Shown in pieces: positions 8,852 to 18,674 of a DNA stretch of 64,000 bases (the first letter of the stretch is position 1; each line of letters begins with the position of its first letter). Source of the stretch: JAGVPT01 sp963772165 (GTDB taxonomy: Bacteria; Bacteroidota; Ignavibacteria; UBA10030; UBA8401); the NCBI GenBank assembly GCA_963772165.1, contig CAVYWA010000005.1:186001-250000 (forward strand), read 5' to 3'. A model generated the notes under the pieces. The model searched no databases. It had not been told where the DNA came from and saw only the letters and a list, made by a program, of their open reading frames with translations. Both the position numbers and the translations under genes were made by a program.

Positions 8852-9310
8852 ATGCGTGAAAAGATAGTTGAGATTATCGTTTATTTGATGGGTGAATTAC
8901 GGAACAATATTCCGCTCGGAGAAATCGATTTGAGCGTGCTGACCAACAGCGGCTATACGCCGACCGAAATCAGCACAGCATTCAGCTGGCTCTACGAGAA
9001 AATCGACCTCGGCGAAAACCTGGTGAAAGAAATTTCCAAGAGCTCGCCTCATTCCCACCGCGTCCTTCACGATGCGGAACGAATGGTGTTTACTCCCGAG
9101 GCGCACGGCTATTTAATCCAGCTGCGCGAGCTCGGTCTGATCTCCGAAGAAGATATTGAAACGGTCATCGACAGGGTGATGCTTGCCGATTATGTTTCGG
9201 CCGGCATGCAGGAAACAAAGTCCATCGTTGCTTCGATATTGCTCGAGGGTGAAGATTCCCGCGGTTCCGGAAGCAGGGTCATGTTTAACGGTAAGGACAC
9301 AATTCATTGA
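8852..9310 (+). CDS. smg: DUF494/Smg family protein
   Basis: 152 residues beginning REKIVEIIVYLMGEL with the segment SGYTPTEISTAFSWLYEK, the hallmark of the DUF494 (Smg) family. In many bacteria smg lies near dprA and topA; here it directly precedes topA, which supports the assignment. The molecular role is not established. The protein is acidic and all-helical, without membrane segments. topA begins 22 bases after the stop. Confidence 0.85.
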   Translation: MREKIVEIIVYLMGELRNNIPLGEIDLSVLTNSGYTPTEISTAFSWLYEKIDLGENLVKEISKSSPHSHRVLHDAERMVFTPEAHGYLIQLRELGLISEEDIETVIDRVMLADYVSAGMQETKSIVASILLEGEDSRGSGSRVMFNGKDTIH

Positions 9311-9332
9311 GCGGAGCGAAAAGGTTTGAAGT

Positions 9333-11585
9333 ATGAGTAAATCGTTAATTATCGTAGAGTCGCCATCGAAAGCAAAGACGATCAATAAGTATCTCGGCAA
9401 AGATTTCGTCGTTGAGGCTTCGGTCGGACATATCAAGAATTTGCCCAAGAGTAAACTCGGAGTTGATGTTGATAACAAATTTGCCGTTTCCTATGAAACG
9501 ATAGCAGGCAAAGAAGAGATCATCGAGAAACTTCAACGGCTTGCCGAAAGCGCGGATAAGGTCTTCATAGCGACCGACCCCGATCGCGAGGGAGAGGCAA
9601 TTGCTTACGACATCGCACAGGAAATCGATGCGAAGAACAAACACATCTTTCGCGTTCTTTTCCATGAGATCACGCCGACGGGAATTGCGGAAGCGATGGC
9701 GTCACCCAAAAAAATTGACCAGCACCTTGTCAATTCGCAACGGGCACGCCGAGCCATGGACCGCGTGGTAGGATACAAACTCAGTCCATTTATTTGGAAG
9801 ACCGTGTTTTATGGCCTCTCGGCAGGCCGGGTTCAATCTGTCGCTTTGAGGCTTATTTGCGAGAGAGAAGAGCACATCAAAAAATTCGTTCCGGAAGAAT
9901 ACTGGTCCATTATCGGCGAATTCCAGACGGAGACGTCCGACCCCTTCTATGCTAAGCTGATAAAAATCGACGGGTCGGAGCCGAAAATTGTAGACACAAC
10001 GACTGCGCAGGGATATGCGGCCGATATTCAGAAGCAGGCATATTCCATTACCGATATTCAAAAGAAAACGGTGAAACGGATTGCCCCGGCGCCGTTCATC
10101 ACGAGTACGTTGCAGCAGGAAGCGGCAAGCCGGTTGCGGTTTTCGGCGAAACGCACGATGATGCTTGCGCAGAAATTGTACGAAGGGATCGACCTGGGGG
10201 ATGAGGGCATTGTGGGTTTGATCACGTATATGCGAACCGATTCAACACGGTTAAGCGACGAAGCCGTCGCCGCCGTTCGCGGGTATATCTACGATTCCTA
10301 CGGCCCTGAATATCTTCCAAAAGAACCTCATCAATTTAAAAAAAGGAAGGAATCGCAGGATGCCCACGAGGCAATCCGTCCGACCTCGATAAAGCTGGCT
10401 CCAAAGCATATCAAAAAACATTTGGACAAAGATATTTATGCATTGTACGAATTGATTTGGAACCGCTTCGTTGCATGTCAGATGATGGCGGCGACATTTG
10501 AACAAGTTTCCGTGGATATCAAGGGGGGAGATTACGCCTTCCGGGCCACCGGTTCAGTCCCTCTTTTCCGCGGTTTTCTCCAGGTCTACGATGACATGGT
10601 TGAAGAAAAAGGGATCGCTGATGACGAAGACCCTATATCCAAGATACCGGCGAACCTCAAAATAGGCCAGCACTCAACGCTCCGGAATGTCCTGCCGAAG
10701 CAGCATTTCACGAAGCCGCCGGCACGATATACGGAGAGCAGCCTGGTGAAAGAGCTGGAGTCGCTCGGCATCGGACGCCCGAGCACGTACGCCGCCATCG
10801 TCAGCACCATTGTGGATAGGAAGTACGTTGACCAGCAGGATAGGAAACTCTTTGCTACTTCATTAGGCATGGTGGTCACGAAGCTGCTTGTTCACAGTTT
10901 TCCCAAAGTTCTCAACGTGAAATTTACTGCGTTGATGGAAGAGGAACTTGACACCATCGCTTCGGGAAAAAACAATTATGTGCAGGTGATGGAAGATTTC
11001 TACCATCCATTTATCGAATCGCTGCACCTTGTCGAGAAAGAAGCGGGCAGGTTAAAAAAATCGCTCCAGCAAGAGACCGGCGAACTGTGTGAACTCTGCG
11101 GCAAGCCGATGATTATCAAATGGGGCCGTTACGGTCAATTCAAAGCCTGCACCGGGTACCCCGCGTGCAAGAACAGAAAACCGCTGGACGAAGATGTCGA
11201 GAAGCTGGCGCACACGGTTGGGTTGAAGTGCAGACAATGCGGCGGAGACCTTGTCGTGAAAGGCGGGCCCTTCGGGACTTTTTTGGGATGCTCGAATTAT
11301 CCGAAGTGCAATTATACTCAGCCGATTTCGATGGGGATCAAATGTCCGAAATGCAAGGATGGGGATGTGATCGAACGAAAGACGAAACGGAAGAGAAGTT
11401 TTTACGGATGCTCGCGTTATCCCGATTGCGATTTCGTTTCGTGGGACAAGCCGGTCATCCAAGAATGCGAGCATTGCAAGAATCCGTATCTTGTCCAAAA
11501 AAGTTCGAAGAAAAAGGGGGAGTATTTGTTGTGCCCGAATTGTAAGGAAGAATTCGTCCGTGAAGAAACCGCGATAGCAGTCTAA
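9333..11585 (+). CDS. topA: DNA topoisomerase I
   Basis: Type IA topoisomerase that relaxes negative supercoils. It has 750 residues: a Toprim domain (LIIVESPSKAKTINKYLG at the N-terminus, DPDREGEA near residue 80), the catalytic core with the active-site Tyr in GLITYMRTDSTR, and four C-terminal Cys4 zinc ribbons starting CELCGK, CRQCGG, CPKCKD and CEHCKN. All key residues are intact. It sits between smg and a Xer recombinase gene, a chromosome-maintenance grouping. Confidence 0.97.
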   Translation: MSKSLIIVESPSKAKTINKYLGKDFVVEASVGHIKNLPKSKLGVDVDNKFAVSYETIAGKEEIIEKLQRLAESADKVFIATDPDREGEAIAYDIAQEIDAKNKHIFRVLFHEITPTGIAEAMASPKKIDQHLVNSQRARRAMDRVVGYKLSPFIWKTVFYGLSAGRVQSVALRLICEREEHIKKFVPEEYWSIIGEFQTETSDPFYAKLIKIDGSEPKIVDTTTAQGYAADIQKQAYSITDIQKKTVKRIAPAPFITSTLQQEAASRLRFSAKRTMMLAQKLYEGIDLGDEGIVGLITYMRTDSTRLSDEAVAAVRGYIYDSYGPEYLPKEPHQFKKRKESQDAHEAIRPTSIKLAPKHIKKHLDKDIYALYELIWNRFVACQMMAATFEQVSVDIKGGDYAFRATGSVPLFRGFLQVYDDMVEEKGIADDEDPISKIPANLKIGQHSTLRNVLPKQHFTKPPARYTESSLVKELESLGIGRPSTYAAIVSTIVDRKYVDQQDRKLFATSLGMVVTKLLVHSFPKVLNVKFTALMEEELDTIASGKNNYVQVMEDFYHPFIESLHLVEKEAGRLKKSLQQETGELCELCGKPMIIKWGRYGQFKACTGYPACKNRKPLDEDVEKLAHTVGLKCRQCGGDLVVKGGPFGTFLGCSNYPKCNYTQPISMGIKCPKCKDGDVIERKTKRKRSFYGCSRYPDCDFVSWDKPVIQECEHCKNPYLVQKSSKKKGEYLLCPNCKEEFVREETAIAV

Positions 11586-11595
11586 CGGCAGGCCG

Positions 11596-12501
11596 ATGCT
11601 CAGTCACGCGATGGAATTGTTTCTGGAGTACATTGACCGAGAGAGAAATTTCTCTCCGCACACGCATATTTCGTATTCTAAAGACCTCCACCAGTTTCAA
11701 GCGTTCCTTCAGGAAAAATTTCCGGAAGCGCCGGACCATCCGGAGCTCATTGACCAGGAGATGGTACGGTCATTTCTCGGTGTTCTGCTCGACAGCGGCA
11801 TGGCAAAAAAAAGCGTCATCCGAAAAATTTCCACGCTGCGCTCTTTTTTTAAATTTGCCGTCCGGCGAAAGCTTCTCGCCGGCAATCCGATGAACAATGT
11901 TGTCACACCGAAAGCGGAAAAGAAACTTCCGCAATTTCTCGACGAACTCGCTGTCGAAAAACTGATGGCTCTGCCCGATACCGATGACCTTCTCGGCTCC
12001 CGCGATGCTGCAATCCTCGAATTGCTGTACAGCACGGGAATGCGGCGGGGCGAACTCGTTCAGCTCGACACGAACGACATTGACGTGTACGAGAGAACAG
12101 TCAAGGTTATCGGCAAGGGGAACAAAGAACGGATTCTCCCGTTCGGTAAGAAAGCGCATCAGGCTCTTGAGCGATACTTGGCGGCAAGAGGACAATTGGC
12201 GGGGTTGACGAGCGGTGGGGTGAACGCAGTGTTCCTCACGGCAAAGGGAAAACGGCTCTATCCCGGTGCTGTCAATCTTATCGTCAAAAAATATTTTAAG
12301 GAAGTGTCGGAACTCCGCCAGCAAAGCCCGCACGTGCTGCGCCATTCCTTCGCGACGCATTTGTTGGACCGAGGTGCCGATATTTTTGCAGTCAAAGAAT
12401 TACTCGGGCACGAAAGTCTTTCGACCACGCAAATTTATACGCATATGACCTCGGAACGATTGAAGAAAGTCTATCGGCAGGCCCACCCGAAGGCAATGTA
12501 G
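11596..12501 (+). CDS. xerC: Tyrosine recombinase XerC/XerD
   Basis: 301-residue site-specific recombinase for chromosome dimer resolution. It has an N-terminal SAM-like DNA-binding domain (ELFLEYIDRERNFSPHTHISY) and a catalytic domain with Arg in STGMRRGEL, Lys in GKGNKERILP, HVLRHSFATH, the second His in LLGHESLSTTQIYTH, and the nucleophile Tyr of that segment. The C-terminal RLKKVYRQAHPKA favours XerC over XerD, but this is from memory of the families. ATG 11596 lies 10 bases after the topA stop; an in-frame ATG at 11611 is an alternative. Confidence 0.9.
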   Translation: MLSHAMELFLEYIDRERNFSPHTHISYSKDLHQFQAFLQEKFPEAPDHPELIDQEMVRSFLGVLLDSGMAKKSVIRKISTLRSFFKFAVRRKLLAGNPMNNVVTPKAEKKLPQFLDELAVEKLMALPDTDDLLGSRDAAILELLYSTGMRRGELVQLDTNDIDVYERTVKVIGKGNKERILPFGKKAHQALERYLAARGQLAGLTSGGVNAVFLTAKGKRLYPGAVNLIVKKYFKEVSELRQQSPHVLRHSFATHLLDRGADIFAVKELLGHESLSTTQIYTHMTSERLKKVYRQAHPKAM

Positions 12502-12557
12502 GTGCGGCCGGACATGAATCGCCGTCAATTCTGCGGTGAAATTTTAAAGGAGACCCT

Positions 12558-12890
12558 ATGGACATAAAATTTACGGCTCGGCATTTTAAGCCGAATGAAA
12601 TTTTACGCGACTACGCCCAGGATGCCGTTACAAAATTGGAGCGGTACTACGACGGCATTGTTAAGTCGGAAATAATCCTTAGCTTTGAAAGCACGAGGAA
12701 CAGTCTTAAGGTTGCGGAAATCCACCTTAAGGTGTATGGAACTTTGTTGAAAGCAGTCCACAAATCGGACGACTATCAAAAATCTGTCGATACCGCGGTT
12801 GCCAAACTCGAACGCCAGCTCGTGAAGTACAAAAGCAAGCTCCATGAAAAGGAAAAAAGCAAAGTGCGAAAAATCCACGAAAAAGATTAA
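12558..12890 (+). CDS. hpf: Ribosome hibernation-promoting factor (short HPF/RaiA type)
   Basis: 110 residues, starting MDIKFTARHFKPNEILRDYA and containing the basic surface and DDYQKSVDTAVAKLERQL motif of the HPF/RaiA family. Such proteins bind the 30S decoding region during stationary phase. The length matches the short form without the dimerising C-terminal domain. AAAGGAG lies 6 bases before the ATG. hprK follows after 20 bases. Confidence 0.9.
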   Translation: MDIKFTARHFKPNEILRDYAQDAVTKLERYYDGIVKSEIILSFESTRNSLKVAEIHLKVYGTLLKAVHKSDDYQKSVDTAVAKLERQLVKYKSKLHEKEKSKVRKIHEKD

Positions 12891-12910
12891 TCAGCATCGG
12901 TACACTGACG

Positions 12911-13921
12911 ATGAAACTTGAATCCGCTAAAGAAATTCGCAAACACAGTATTACGGTCGGGTTCCTCTACGAGACGAACAAGACCCGCCTGAAGCTGGTC
13001 CCGTTAACGAACGTCGGCTTCGACAATGTCATTCGTGATAAAAGCATCCACAGACCGGGTTTGGCGCTCGCAGGGTACGTCGCACTCTTCACGTACGATC
13101 GTGTCCAGGTATTCGGCAACACCGAAATACGTTACCTCAACAGCATGCCTCTCGATGAAAGAATCAAGGCATTCAATACGCTGTTCAAGTTCGCGATCCC
13201 TTGCATTTTTGTGACCAGCGACAATCCGATCGACAAGGAGCTCGTGCAGCTTGCCGCCGACCATAACGTTCCCATGTTTCGCACGTCCCTTGAAACGACA
13301 AAGGCAGTTTACTTTCTCAGCGATTTTCTCGACGACCAGTTTTCACCGCAAACGACGATTCATGGTTCCTTCGTCGACGTCTACGGCCTCGGGCTGTTGT
13401 TCATCGGAAGGTCCGGCATCGGAAAAAGCGAAATCGCGCTTGACTTGATCGAGCGCGGTCACCGCCTTGTTTCGGACGACGTCGTGAACGTTACCCGAAA
13501 AGGAGAAGGCATTCTCATCGGCGCCGGGACCAACCTCGTAAAGCATTTCATGGAAATCAGAGGTCTCGGTCTTATCGATGTACAAAGTATTTTCGGGGTC
13601 AGGGCAATTCGATTTCAGAAAAGAGTTGAGGTGGTTGTTGAATTGATGGAATGGAAAGCTGCTGAAGATTTTACCAGAACAGGATTAGACCAGTCCACCA
13701 TCTCCATTTTAGATGTCGAGGTTCCCCATATCAAGCTGCCGATTTTTCCCGGAAAGAACGTCACTGTCATCGCAGAAGTCATCGCTCTCGATTATCTCCT
13801 GAAGCATTACGGCTACGATGCTGCAAAAGAATTTTCAAAGCGTCTGGAAACGGTTATTGCGCAAAAGAACAAGAAGAATGCAAAACGGGCGATAGACTAT
13901 TTTGAACACGATTTCGAGTAA
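12911..13921 (+). CDS. hprK: HPr kinase/phosphorylase
   Basis: 336-residue bifunctional enzyme that phosphorylates and dephosphorylates a Ser of HPr. The N-terminal domain is followed by the P-loop GRSGIGKSEIALDLIERGH and the family signature MEIRGLGLIDVQSIFG. No PTS genes are in the window, so whether the protein controls sugar uptake or a partial PTS is unknown. The hpf-hprK pairing is common in many bacteria. The next gene has its own promoter after this stop. Confidence 0.93.
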   Translation: MKLESAKEIRKHSITVGFLYETNKTRLKLVPLTNVGFDNVIRDKSIHRPGLALAGYVALFTYDRVQVFGNTEIRYLNSMPLDERIKAFNTLFKFAIPCIFVTSDNPIDKELVQLAADHNVPMFRTSLETTKAVYFLSDFLDDQFSPQTTIHGSFVDVYGLGLLFIGRSGIGKSEIALDLIERGHRLVSDDVVNVTRKGEGILIGAGTNLVKHFMEIRGLGLIDVQSIFGVRAIRFQKRVEVVVELMEWKAAEDFTRTGLDQSTISILDVEVPHIKLPIFPGKNVTVIAEVIALDYLLKHYGYDAAKEFSKRLETVIAQKNKKNAKRAIDYFEHDFE

Positions 13922-13986
13922 ATAATCGACCGTTGGCAGGCATTTATGATGGTTTTCAAAAAAATGCGCTCGTATGACGTTTCACC

Positions 13987-14015
13987 TTGACAAACCATGT
14001 TAATTTTTATATTTT
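13987..14015 (+). promoter_or_regulatory. Sigma-70-type promoter before the M23 peptidase
   Basis: TTGACA at 13987-13992 and TATTTT at 14010-14015, spacer 17 bases. An overlapping TATATT at 14008-14013 would give 15. The expected start is near 14022. An 11-base string GTTGTAGAGTG at 14027-14037 also occurs just after the 7714-7742 promoter. Confidence 0.6.
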
Positions 14016-14064
14016 CAGGCTAGATTGTTGTAGAGTGTAGGAAATTCACTAACCTTGAGGATGA

Positions 14065-15027
14065 ATGAAAAAAAGCCGAAAACTGTTTTTTTACTCTGAA
14101 GAAAATGTTTCGTTCGTCGAAGCCAGAGGGTTTAAAGCCAAATTCTCCCTCTTGGTCATTGTTTCCGTCTTTGTTGCGATGGGTGCGATCTTCGGAGCGA
14201 ATCATTATCTCGGAGATGTTTTAGGAATCGATTTGGACCGGGTGAATTTTTTGTCCACTGAAAATAGGTTGCTGAAAGATGAAGTCAAAACACTTTCAGC
14301 AAGGCTATCGGATTTGTCGCTGACGATGGATAAGTTGTCGGAAAGAGAAGGTCAACTTCGTCTTGCAGTCAACCTTCCCCACATCGATGAAGATACCAGA
14401 GTCATTGGAACAGGGGGCACAAAGCGTGAGACGAACATCGGAATCGTGTCGAAGGATGCCAATGACCTCATGAGTGCTGCCGATCAATTGCTTGACAAGC
14501 TGGATAAGGAGGTCGTTTTCCAGCAGCAGAGCTACCAAGATATTTACAATAAGTCGAAATACAACAAAGAATTATTCGCCCATATTCCCGCAATTAAACC
14601 GATGGCCGGTTATTTCAACTACCATGATTTTGGTATGCGTCTTCACCCGATTCTGGGAATTGTTCGTATGCATGAGGGGGTCGATATTGCAAATGATGTG
14701 GGGACACCGGTCTATGCCACGGGCGACGGCGTTATCGAGTCTGCGGGAAGTACTGGCGGAGGGTACGGGATAGCCGTCGAAGTCAACCACGGCTTTGGAT
14801 ACAAAACCTGGTATGCCCACTTGCTCAGGCCTGCTGCGCGGGTAGGACAAAAAGTACGGCGAGGCGATCTGATTGCGTATTCAGGCAACAGCGGTCTTTC
14901 GACAGCGCCGCACTTGCATTACGAAGTCCGCCTGAACGGCCAAAAGAAGGACCCGGTAGCATATTTTATCGATGACGTTGACTATAAGCAAATACGCGAA
15001 CAGCTTGCTCTTGCAAAAGAGCAATGA
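14065..15027 (+). CDS. M23 family metallopeptidase (membrane-anchored)
   Basis: 320 residues: a short cytoplasmic basic start, one transmembrane segment (FSLLVIVSVFVAMGAIFGA), a coiled-coil stretch (ENRLLKDEVKTLSARLSDLS), and a LytM domain with HEGVDIANDVGTPVYA and HLHYEVR carrying the zinc ligands. The Tyr-Phe-NYHDFGMRLHPILG segment supplies the first His. It probably cleaves or regulates cleavage of peptidoglycan at division. Preceded by a clear promoter; a DUF2795 gene follows. Confidence 0.9.
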   Translation: MKKSRKLFFYSEENVSFVEARGFKAKFSLLVIVSVFVAMGAIFGANHYLGDVLGIDLDRVNFLSTENRLLKDEVKTLSARLSDLSLTMDKLSEREGQLRLAVNLPHIDEDTRVIGTGGTKRETNIGIVSKDANDLMSAADQLLDKLDKEVVFQQQSYQDIYNKSKYNKELFAHIPAIKPMAGYFNYHDFGMRLHPILGIVRMHEGVDIANDVGTPVYATGDGVIESAGSTGGGYGIAVEVNHGFGYKTWYAHLLRPAARVGQKVRRGDLIAYSGNSGLSTAPHLHYEVRLNGQKKDPVAYFIDDVDYKQIREQLALAKEQ

Positions 15028-15081
15028 TTTTATTATTGAAAGCTTTTGCGAAAGAAAATTTTATTTGGAGAGTGAGTCGTT

Positions 15082-15306
15082 ATGATTTGGACGATGGAAC
15101 TGGCGTCGTATCTCGAAGATGCGCCGTGGCCCGCGACGAAAGAAGAATTGATTGATTATGCCGTTCGCACAGGGACACCCATTGAAGTGCTGGAGAATCT
15201 GCAGGAATTAGAAGACAGTGATGAACCATACGAGAGCATGGAAGAAATCTGGCCTGACTATCCGACCGATGAAGACTTTTTCTATGAAGACGAAGGCGAA
15301 TACTAA
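15082..15306 (+). CDS. DUF2795 domain-containing small acidic protein
   Basis: 74 residues beginning with WTMELASYLEDAPWPATKEELIDYAVRTG, the DUF2795 pattern, followed by a very acidic tail. The function of the family is unknown. GGAGAG lies upstream of the ATG. The gene is followed by an intrinsic terminator at 15397-15425. Confidence 0.8.
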   Translation: MIWTMELASYLEDAPWPATKEELIDYAVRTGTPIEVLENLQELEDSDEPYESMEEIWPDYPTDEDFFYEDEGEY

Positions 15307-15396
15307 TCCGCTCCACCATTGGCAAATCCATAGTTAATACATTCTGCTCATTGTTTGTCCATTGTGTAATCATTATTCTATTTTAAGCCGAAGGAG

Positions 15397-15425
15397 AAAA
15401 CCCAGCCGCTTAGTGCTGGGTTTTT
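15397..15425 (+). terminator. Rho-independent terminator
   Basis: AAAACCCAGC (15397-15406) pairs with GCTGGGTTTT, followed by T residues to 15425. It closes the M23-DUF2795 unit and lies only 5 bases before the proposed ATG of the next gene. Confidence 0.8.
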
Positions 15426-15430
15426 CGTTC

Positions 15431-17543
15431 ATGCCGAGACTTCCAGGGATCCACAAACGCTATCACCGATCGGTATCTCACGCTCCGGGATTTTTTTGCT
15501 GCGCCATGCTGATGGCTTCCCTTCTCTGTAGCTCGTTGACGGCGTCTGCGATGCAAAACAAAATCGTCCCAGAGCAGTATGAAGTGAATGAGATCATTTT
15601 CAAAATTGACGGGACGACATCAAAGGATGTTTACCGGGGGCTGGTACAGACCGTCGAGACCCCGGCGCGCCTGTGGACCTTCCTCTACAACAACGTCTAT
15701 AAAAATATCGGCTCAAAACCGGAATATTTCGACCCGGTTCTTTTCCAGGGCGACATTATGCGATTGCGCCAGTACCTCAAAGACAACGGGTATTCTCATG
15801 CTGTTGTTGATACATCGCTGCACTTCGATACGGAGGACAAAAGAGTCGATCTTGAAATTTTAATCCGCGAGAATAAGAGATCGGTCATCGACACGCTGAA
15901 CGTGATGGGAATCGACAGCTTGCCGCCTGCCATCAAAAAGGAAATTTACGACGGCCAGCTTGTAAAACAGGGCTCCCCATTCGTCAAGGTCAATATTGAA
16001 CAGGAACGATTGCGGGTGCTCCGGATTTTTTTGAACAACGGCTATACCTATGCCGGGATCGACAGCGTTACGGCTGTCCGATACTATTCGACGGATAATT
16101 ACTCTGTAAAATTCTGGTACCGGCCGGGGGAGCGGTACGTGTTCGGTTCGGTAGGCATTAACCTGAATCAGAGGCAGGTTGATTCGGCCGTAGTGATTCG
16201 CGAGCTGGATTTTGCACCGGGGCAGGTATACAGTGAAGAGAAAAAAATGGAGAGCGAGCAAAATCTCAACCGCCTCGGCCTTTTTGAAAGCGCAAAGATA
16301 GAGTCACAAACCCCCGTCGATACAATGATGCCGCCGGCCATTCCCATCCGCATCCTTCTTCGGTCCAGGGATTTGCAGGAAGTGACGCCGGAATTTTTGG
16401 TTGATGATGAGAACAGTACGTTGAATTCGGGTTTTGGTATTGGATACAATCATCGCAATTTTTACGGTGACGCAAGAAGTCTATCAGCACGAATGAGGTT
16501 CAGGCTCGAATCGATTGATAATTTAGACCTCGGCGGGGTATTCAGGGAAGGCCTGAGCGAGCCGACGCTCCTGACGACCTCCGATCTCCAGATGCAAATG
16601 GTCCAGCCGTATTTCTTCAGCAACAAGACGAGCGCCAGTTGGACAATTTCTACGCAGTACCGAAAAGCAAACGTATTACAACCTTAACACGTTGAGGAAT
16701 AGGATCGGCTTCAGCGACAAGTTTTCGACAAGTACGATCGGGTTCGTCGATTGGAACCTCGAGCGCGTTGGTGTGAGCATCAGTGATACCACCCAGGTGA
16801 ACCCGGCAGATTTTACGGGAACCCGTGAGAAACAGTTTAATTCCATCCTCACCCTCACATTGCAACAAGACAAGACCAACGATGTTTTTTCTCCTTCTCT
16901 TGGATTCTTCCGTTCGATTTCTGTTGAGGAGGCCGGGCTTATCCCGAAGCTCCTCAACAGCTTCGGTTCCGGCCTGCCGTACGCCGAGTATTACAAAGTA
17001 GAATTTCTCAACCGGTATTATTTTTCCAACGGTGGATCGAAATCCGTAGTATGGGCATTCAGGCTGCACGGCGGCGTTGCCGAATTATATGACCCCGATA
17101 ACGACACTCCGGTTCCGCCGACAAGAAAATTCTATGCCGGGGGCAACGGCAGCATACGCGGTTGGAAATCGTTTGACCTGGCTGCCTTTGACAATCCCGC
17201 CCAGGGTGGCAATGTCATTCTCGAGGGGAATATTGAGGCCCGTGCCAATTTATTTCCAGAATCCGGAAAGTTATTGTTCTTAAATCTCGATAACATCTCC
17301 GGGGTGATGTTCGTTGATTACGGGAACCTCTGGAACAGCCTTTCTGAAATCAAAGGCGGCAGTATCGCGATTGCTGCAGGAACCGGCCTGCGGTATGCGA
17401 CGTTCGTCGGTCCGTTAAGGTTCGACCTCGGATTTCGAGTGTACGATCCCAAGGAGGCTCCGGCGCAACAATGGATATTTAATCAGAAATTTTTCATTGG
17501 GTCATTCAGTATAATACAAATTGGTATCGGACAATCGTTCTAA
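15431..17543 (+). CDS. BamA/TamA-family outer membrane protein, one frameshift
   Basis: Omp85-family protein with a signal peptide (core MLMASLLCSSLTASA), POTRA-like repeats to about residue 320, and a C-terminal 16-strand barrel whose loop-6 motif appears as GGNGSIRGWKSF. The first frame stops at 16687; the barrel continues from about 16670. Removing one A from the A4 run at 16663-16666 restores YRKQTYYNLNTLRNRIGF and about 703 residues in all. The final FSIIQIGIGQSF, ending in Phe, is a typical barrel signal. The start could be ATG 15431 or ATG 15506; no ribosome site decides. It may be BamA itself or a TamA-like paralogue. Confidence 0.87.
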
Positions 17544-17549
17544 CCTCCA

Positions 17550-18674
17550 ATGAGCTGGAATTCAGTTATCGGTCAACCGCGTGCGCAGGAAATTCTCCGG
17601 CGTTCAATCGAGCAGGAAAGGATTGCCCATGCGTATCTGCTTTGGGGGCCGCGCGGAATCGGAAAAGACGCACTCGCAATTGAATTTGCAAAGACACTGC
17701 TGTGCGAACGGCAAGGAACGGTTGCCTGCGATGTGTGCCCGAGCTGCAGGAAGATGCAAAATCTCCAGCATCCGAACGTGAAACTGGTGTTCGCGCTTCC
17801 GGCGGCAAAATCGGATAAAGGAGGGGAAAACGGCGAGGGGAAATTTCAACCTGATATCAGGGAAGAAATACGGAGCCAGCTGGAGCAGAAAGCAAAAAAT
17901 CCCTATTTCCACTTTGAGATCCCGAAGGCTACGCAAATCAATATTGGAACGATCCGCGAGATCAAAAAAGAGTCATCGCTGTCGGCTTTTGAGAAGGGGA
18001 AAAAGGTTTTTATTATCTCCGATGCCGAGATGATGAGCGATACTTCGGCAAATTCGTTGTTAAAGGTGCTGGAAGAGCCGTTGAGCGACACGATTTTTCT
18101 TCTTACCACTTCTCGAAAAGAAAAGCTCCTTCCGACAATCATCTCCAGATGTCAAAGTGTGCGGTGCGACGTCCTGAAGGATGAGGAGATCGAACATGCT
18201 CTCGTCGAGCGCGAGAATGTCCCGTCGGATCAGGCGCACCTCATTTCACGCCTTGCCGGCGGCGATTATTCCTACGCGCTTGAATTGTTTTCGGAAGACG
18301 TCGCTTCGCAACGAGCTGGGGCTGTCGAATTCCTTCGTTCGATCCTCAGCGGGCGCAGTCTAAAGCTGCTGGAAGAAATTGAAGAACGGGTCGCGGAAAA
18401 CGACCGAAAGACGGTCGAACAGTTACTCACGTTGCTCCTGGTGTGGTTCCGCGACGCGATGATGATGAAGGAGCAGGCCGGGGCCGGCATCATCAATCAG
18501 GACCAACGCGAGGATTTGAATCGCTTTCTAGCACGATTTAAAGACTCGAATCTTTCTGCGGCCATGAGCGCGGTCGAGCGGGGGCTCGAACTTCTTCGGG
18601 GAAATGTGTATCTTCCATTAGTCTTGCTTTCTGTTTCAATCCAGTTAAAGAGAATACTGCTGAATGCAAAGTAA
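17550..18674 (+). CDS. holB: DNA polymerase III subunit delta'
   Basis: 374-residue clamp-loader subunit. It begins WNSVIGQPRAQEILRRSIEQ with a P-loop WGPRGIGKDALA, a Cys4 zinc module (CDVCPSCRKMQ plus upstream Cys), and SANSLLKVLEEP with a following TTSRKEKLLPTIISRCQ, the sensor region with SRC. The P-loop has Asp where Thr or Ser normally follows GK, in line with the fact that delta' need not hydrolyse ATP. The gene starts 6 bases after the bamA-like gene and its end overlaps metG by 11 bases. Confidence 0.9.
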   Translation: MSWNSVIGQPRAQEILRRSIEQERIAHAYLLWGPRGIGKDALAIEFAKTLLCERQGTVACDVCPSCRKMQNLQHPNVKLVFALPAAKSDKGGENGEGKFQPDIREEIRSQLEQKAKNPYFHFEIPKATQINIGTIREIKKESSLSAFEKGKKVFIISDAEMMSDTSANSLLKVLEEPLSDTIFLLTTSRKEKLLPTIISRCQSVRCDVLKDEEIEHALVERENVPSDQAHLISRLAGGDYSYALELFSEDVASQRAGAVEFLRSILSGRSLKLLEEIEERVAENDRKTVEQLLTLLLVWFRDAMMMKEQAGAGIINQDQREDLNRFLARFKDSNLSAAMSAVERGLELLRGNVYLPLVLLSVSIQLKRILLNAK

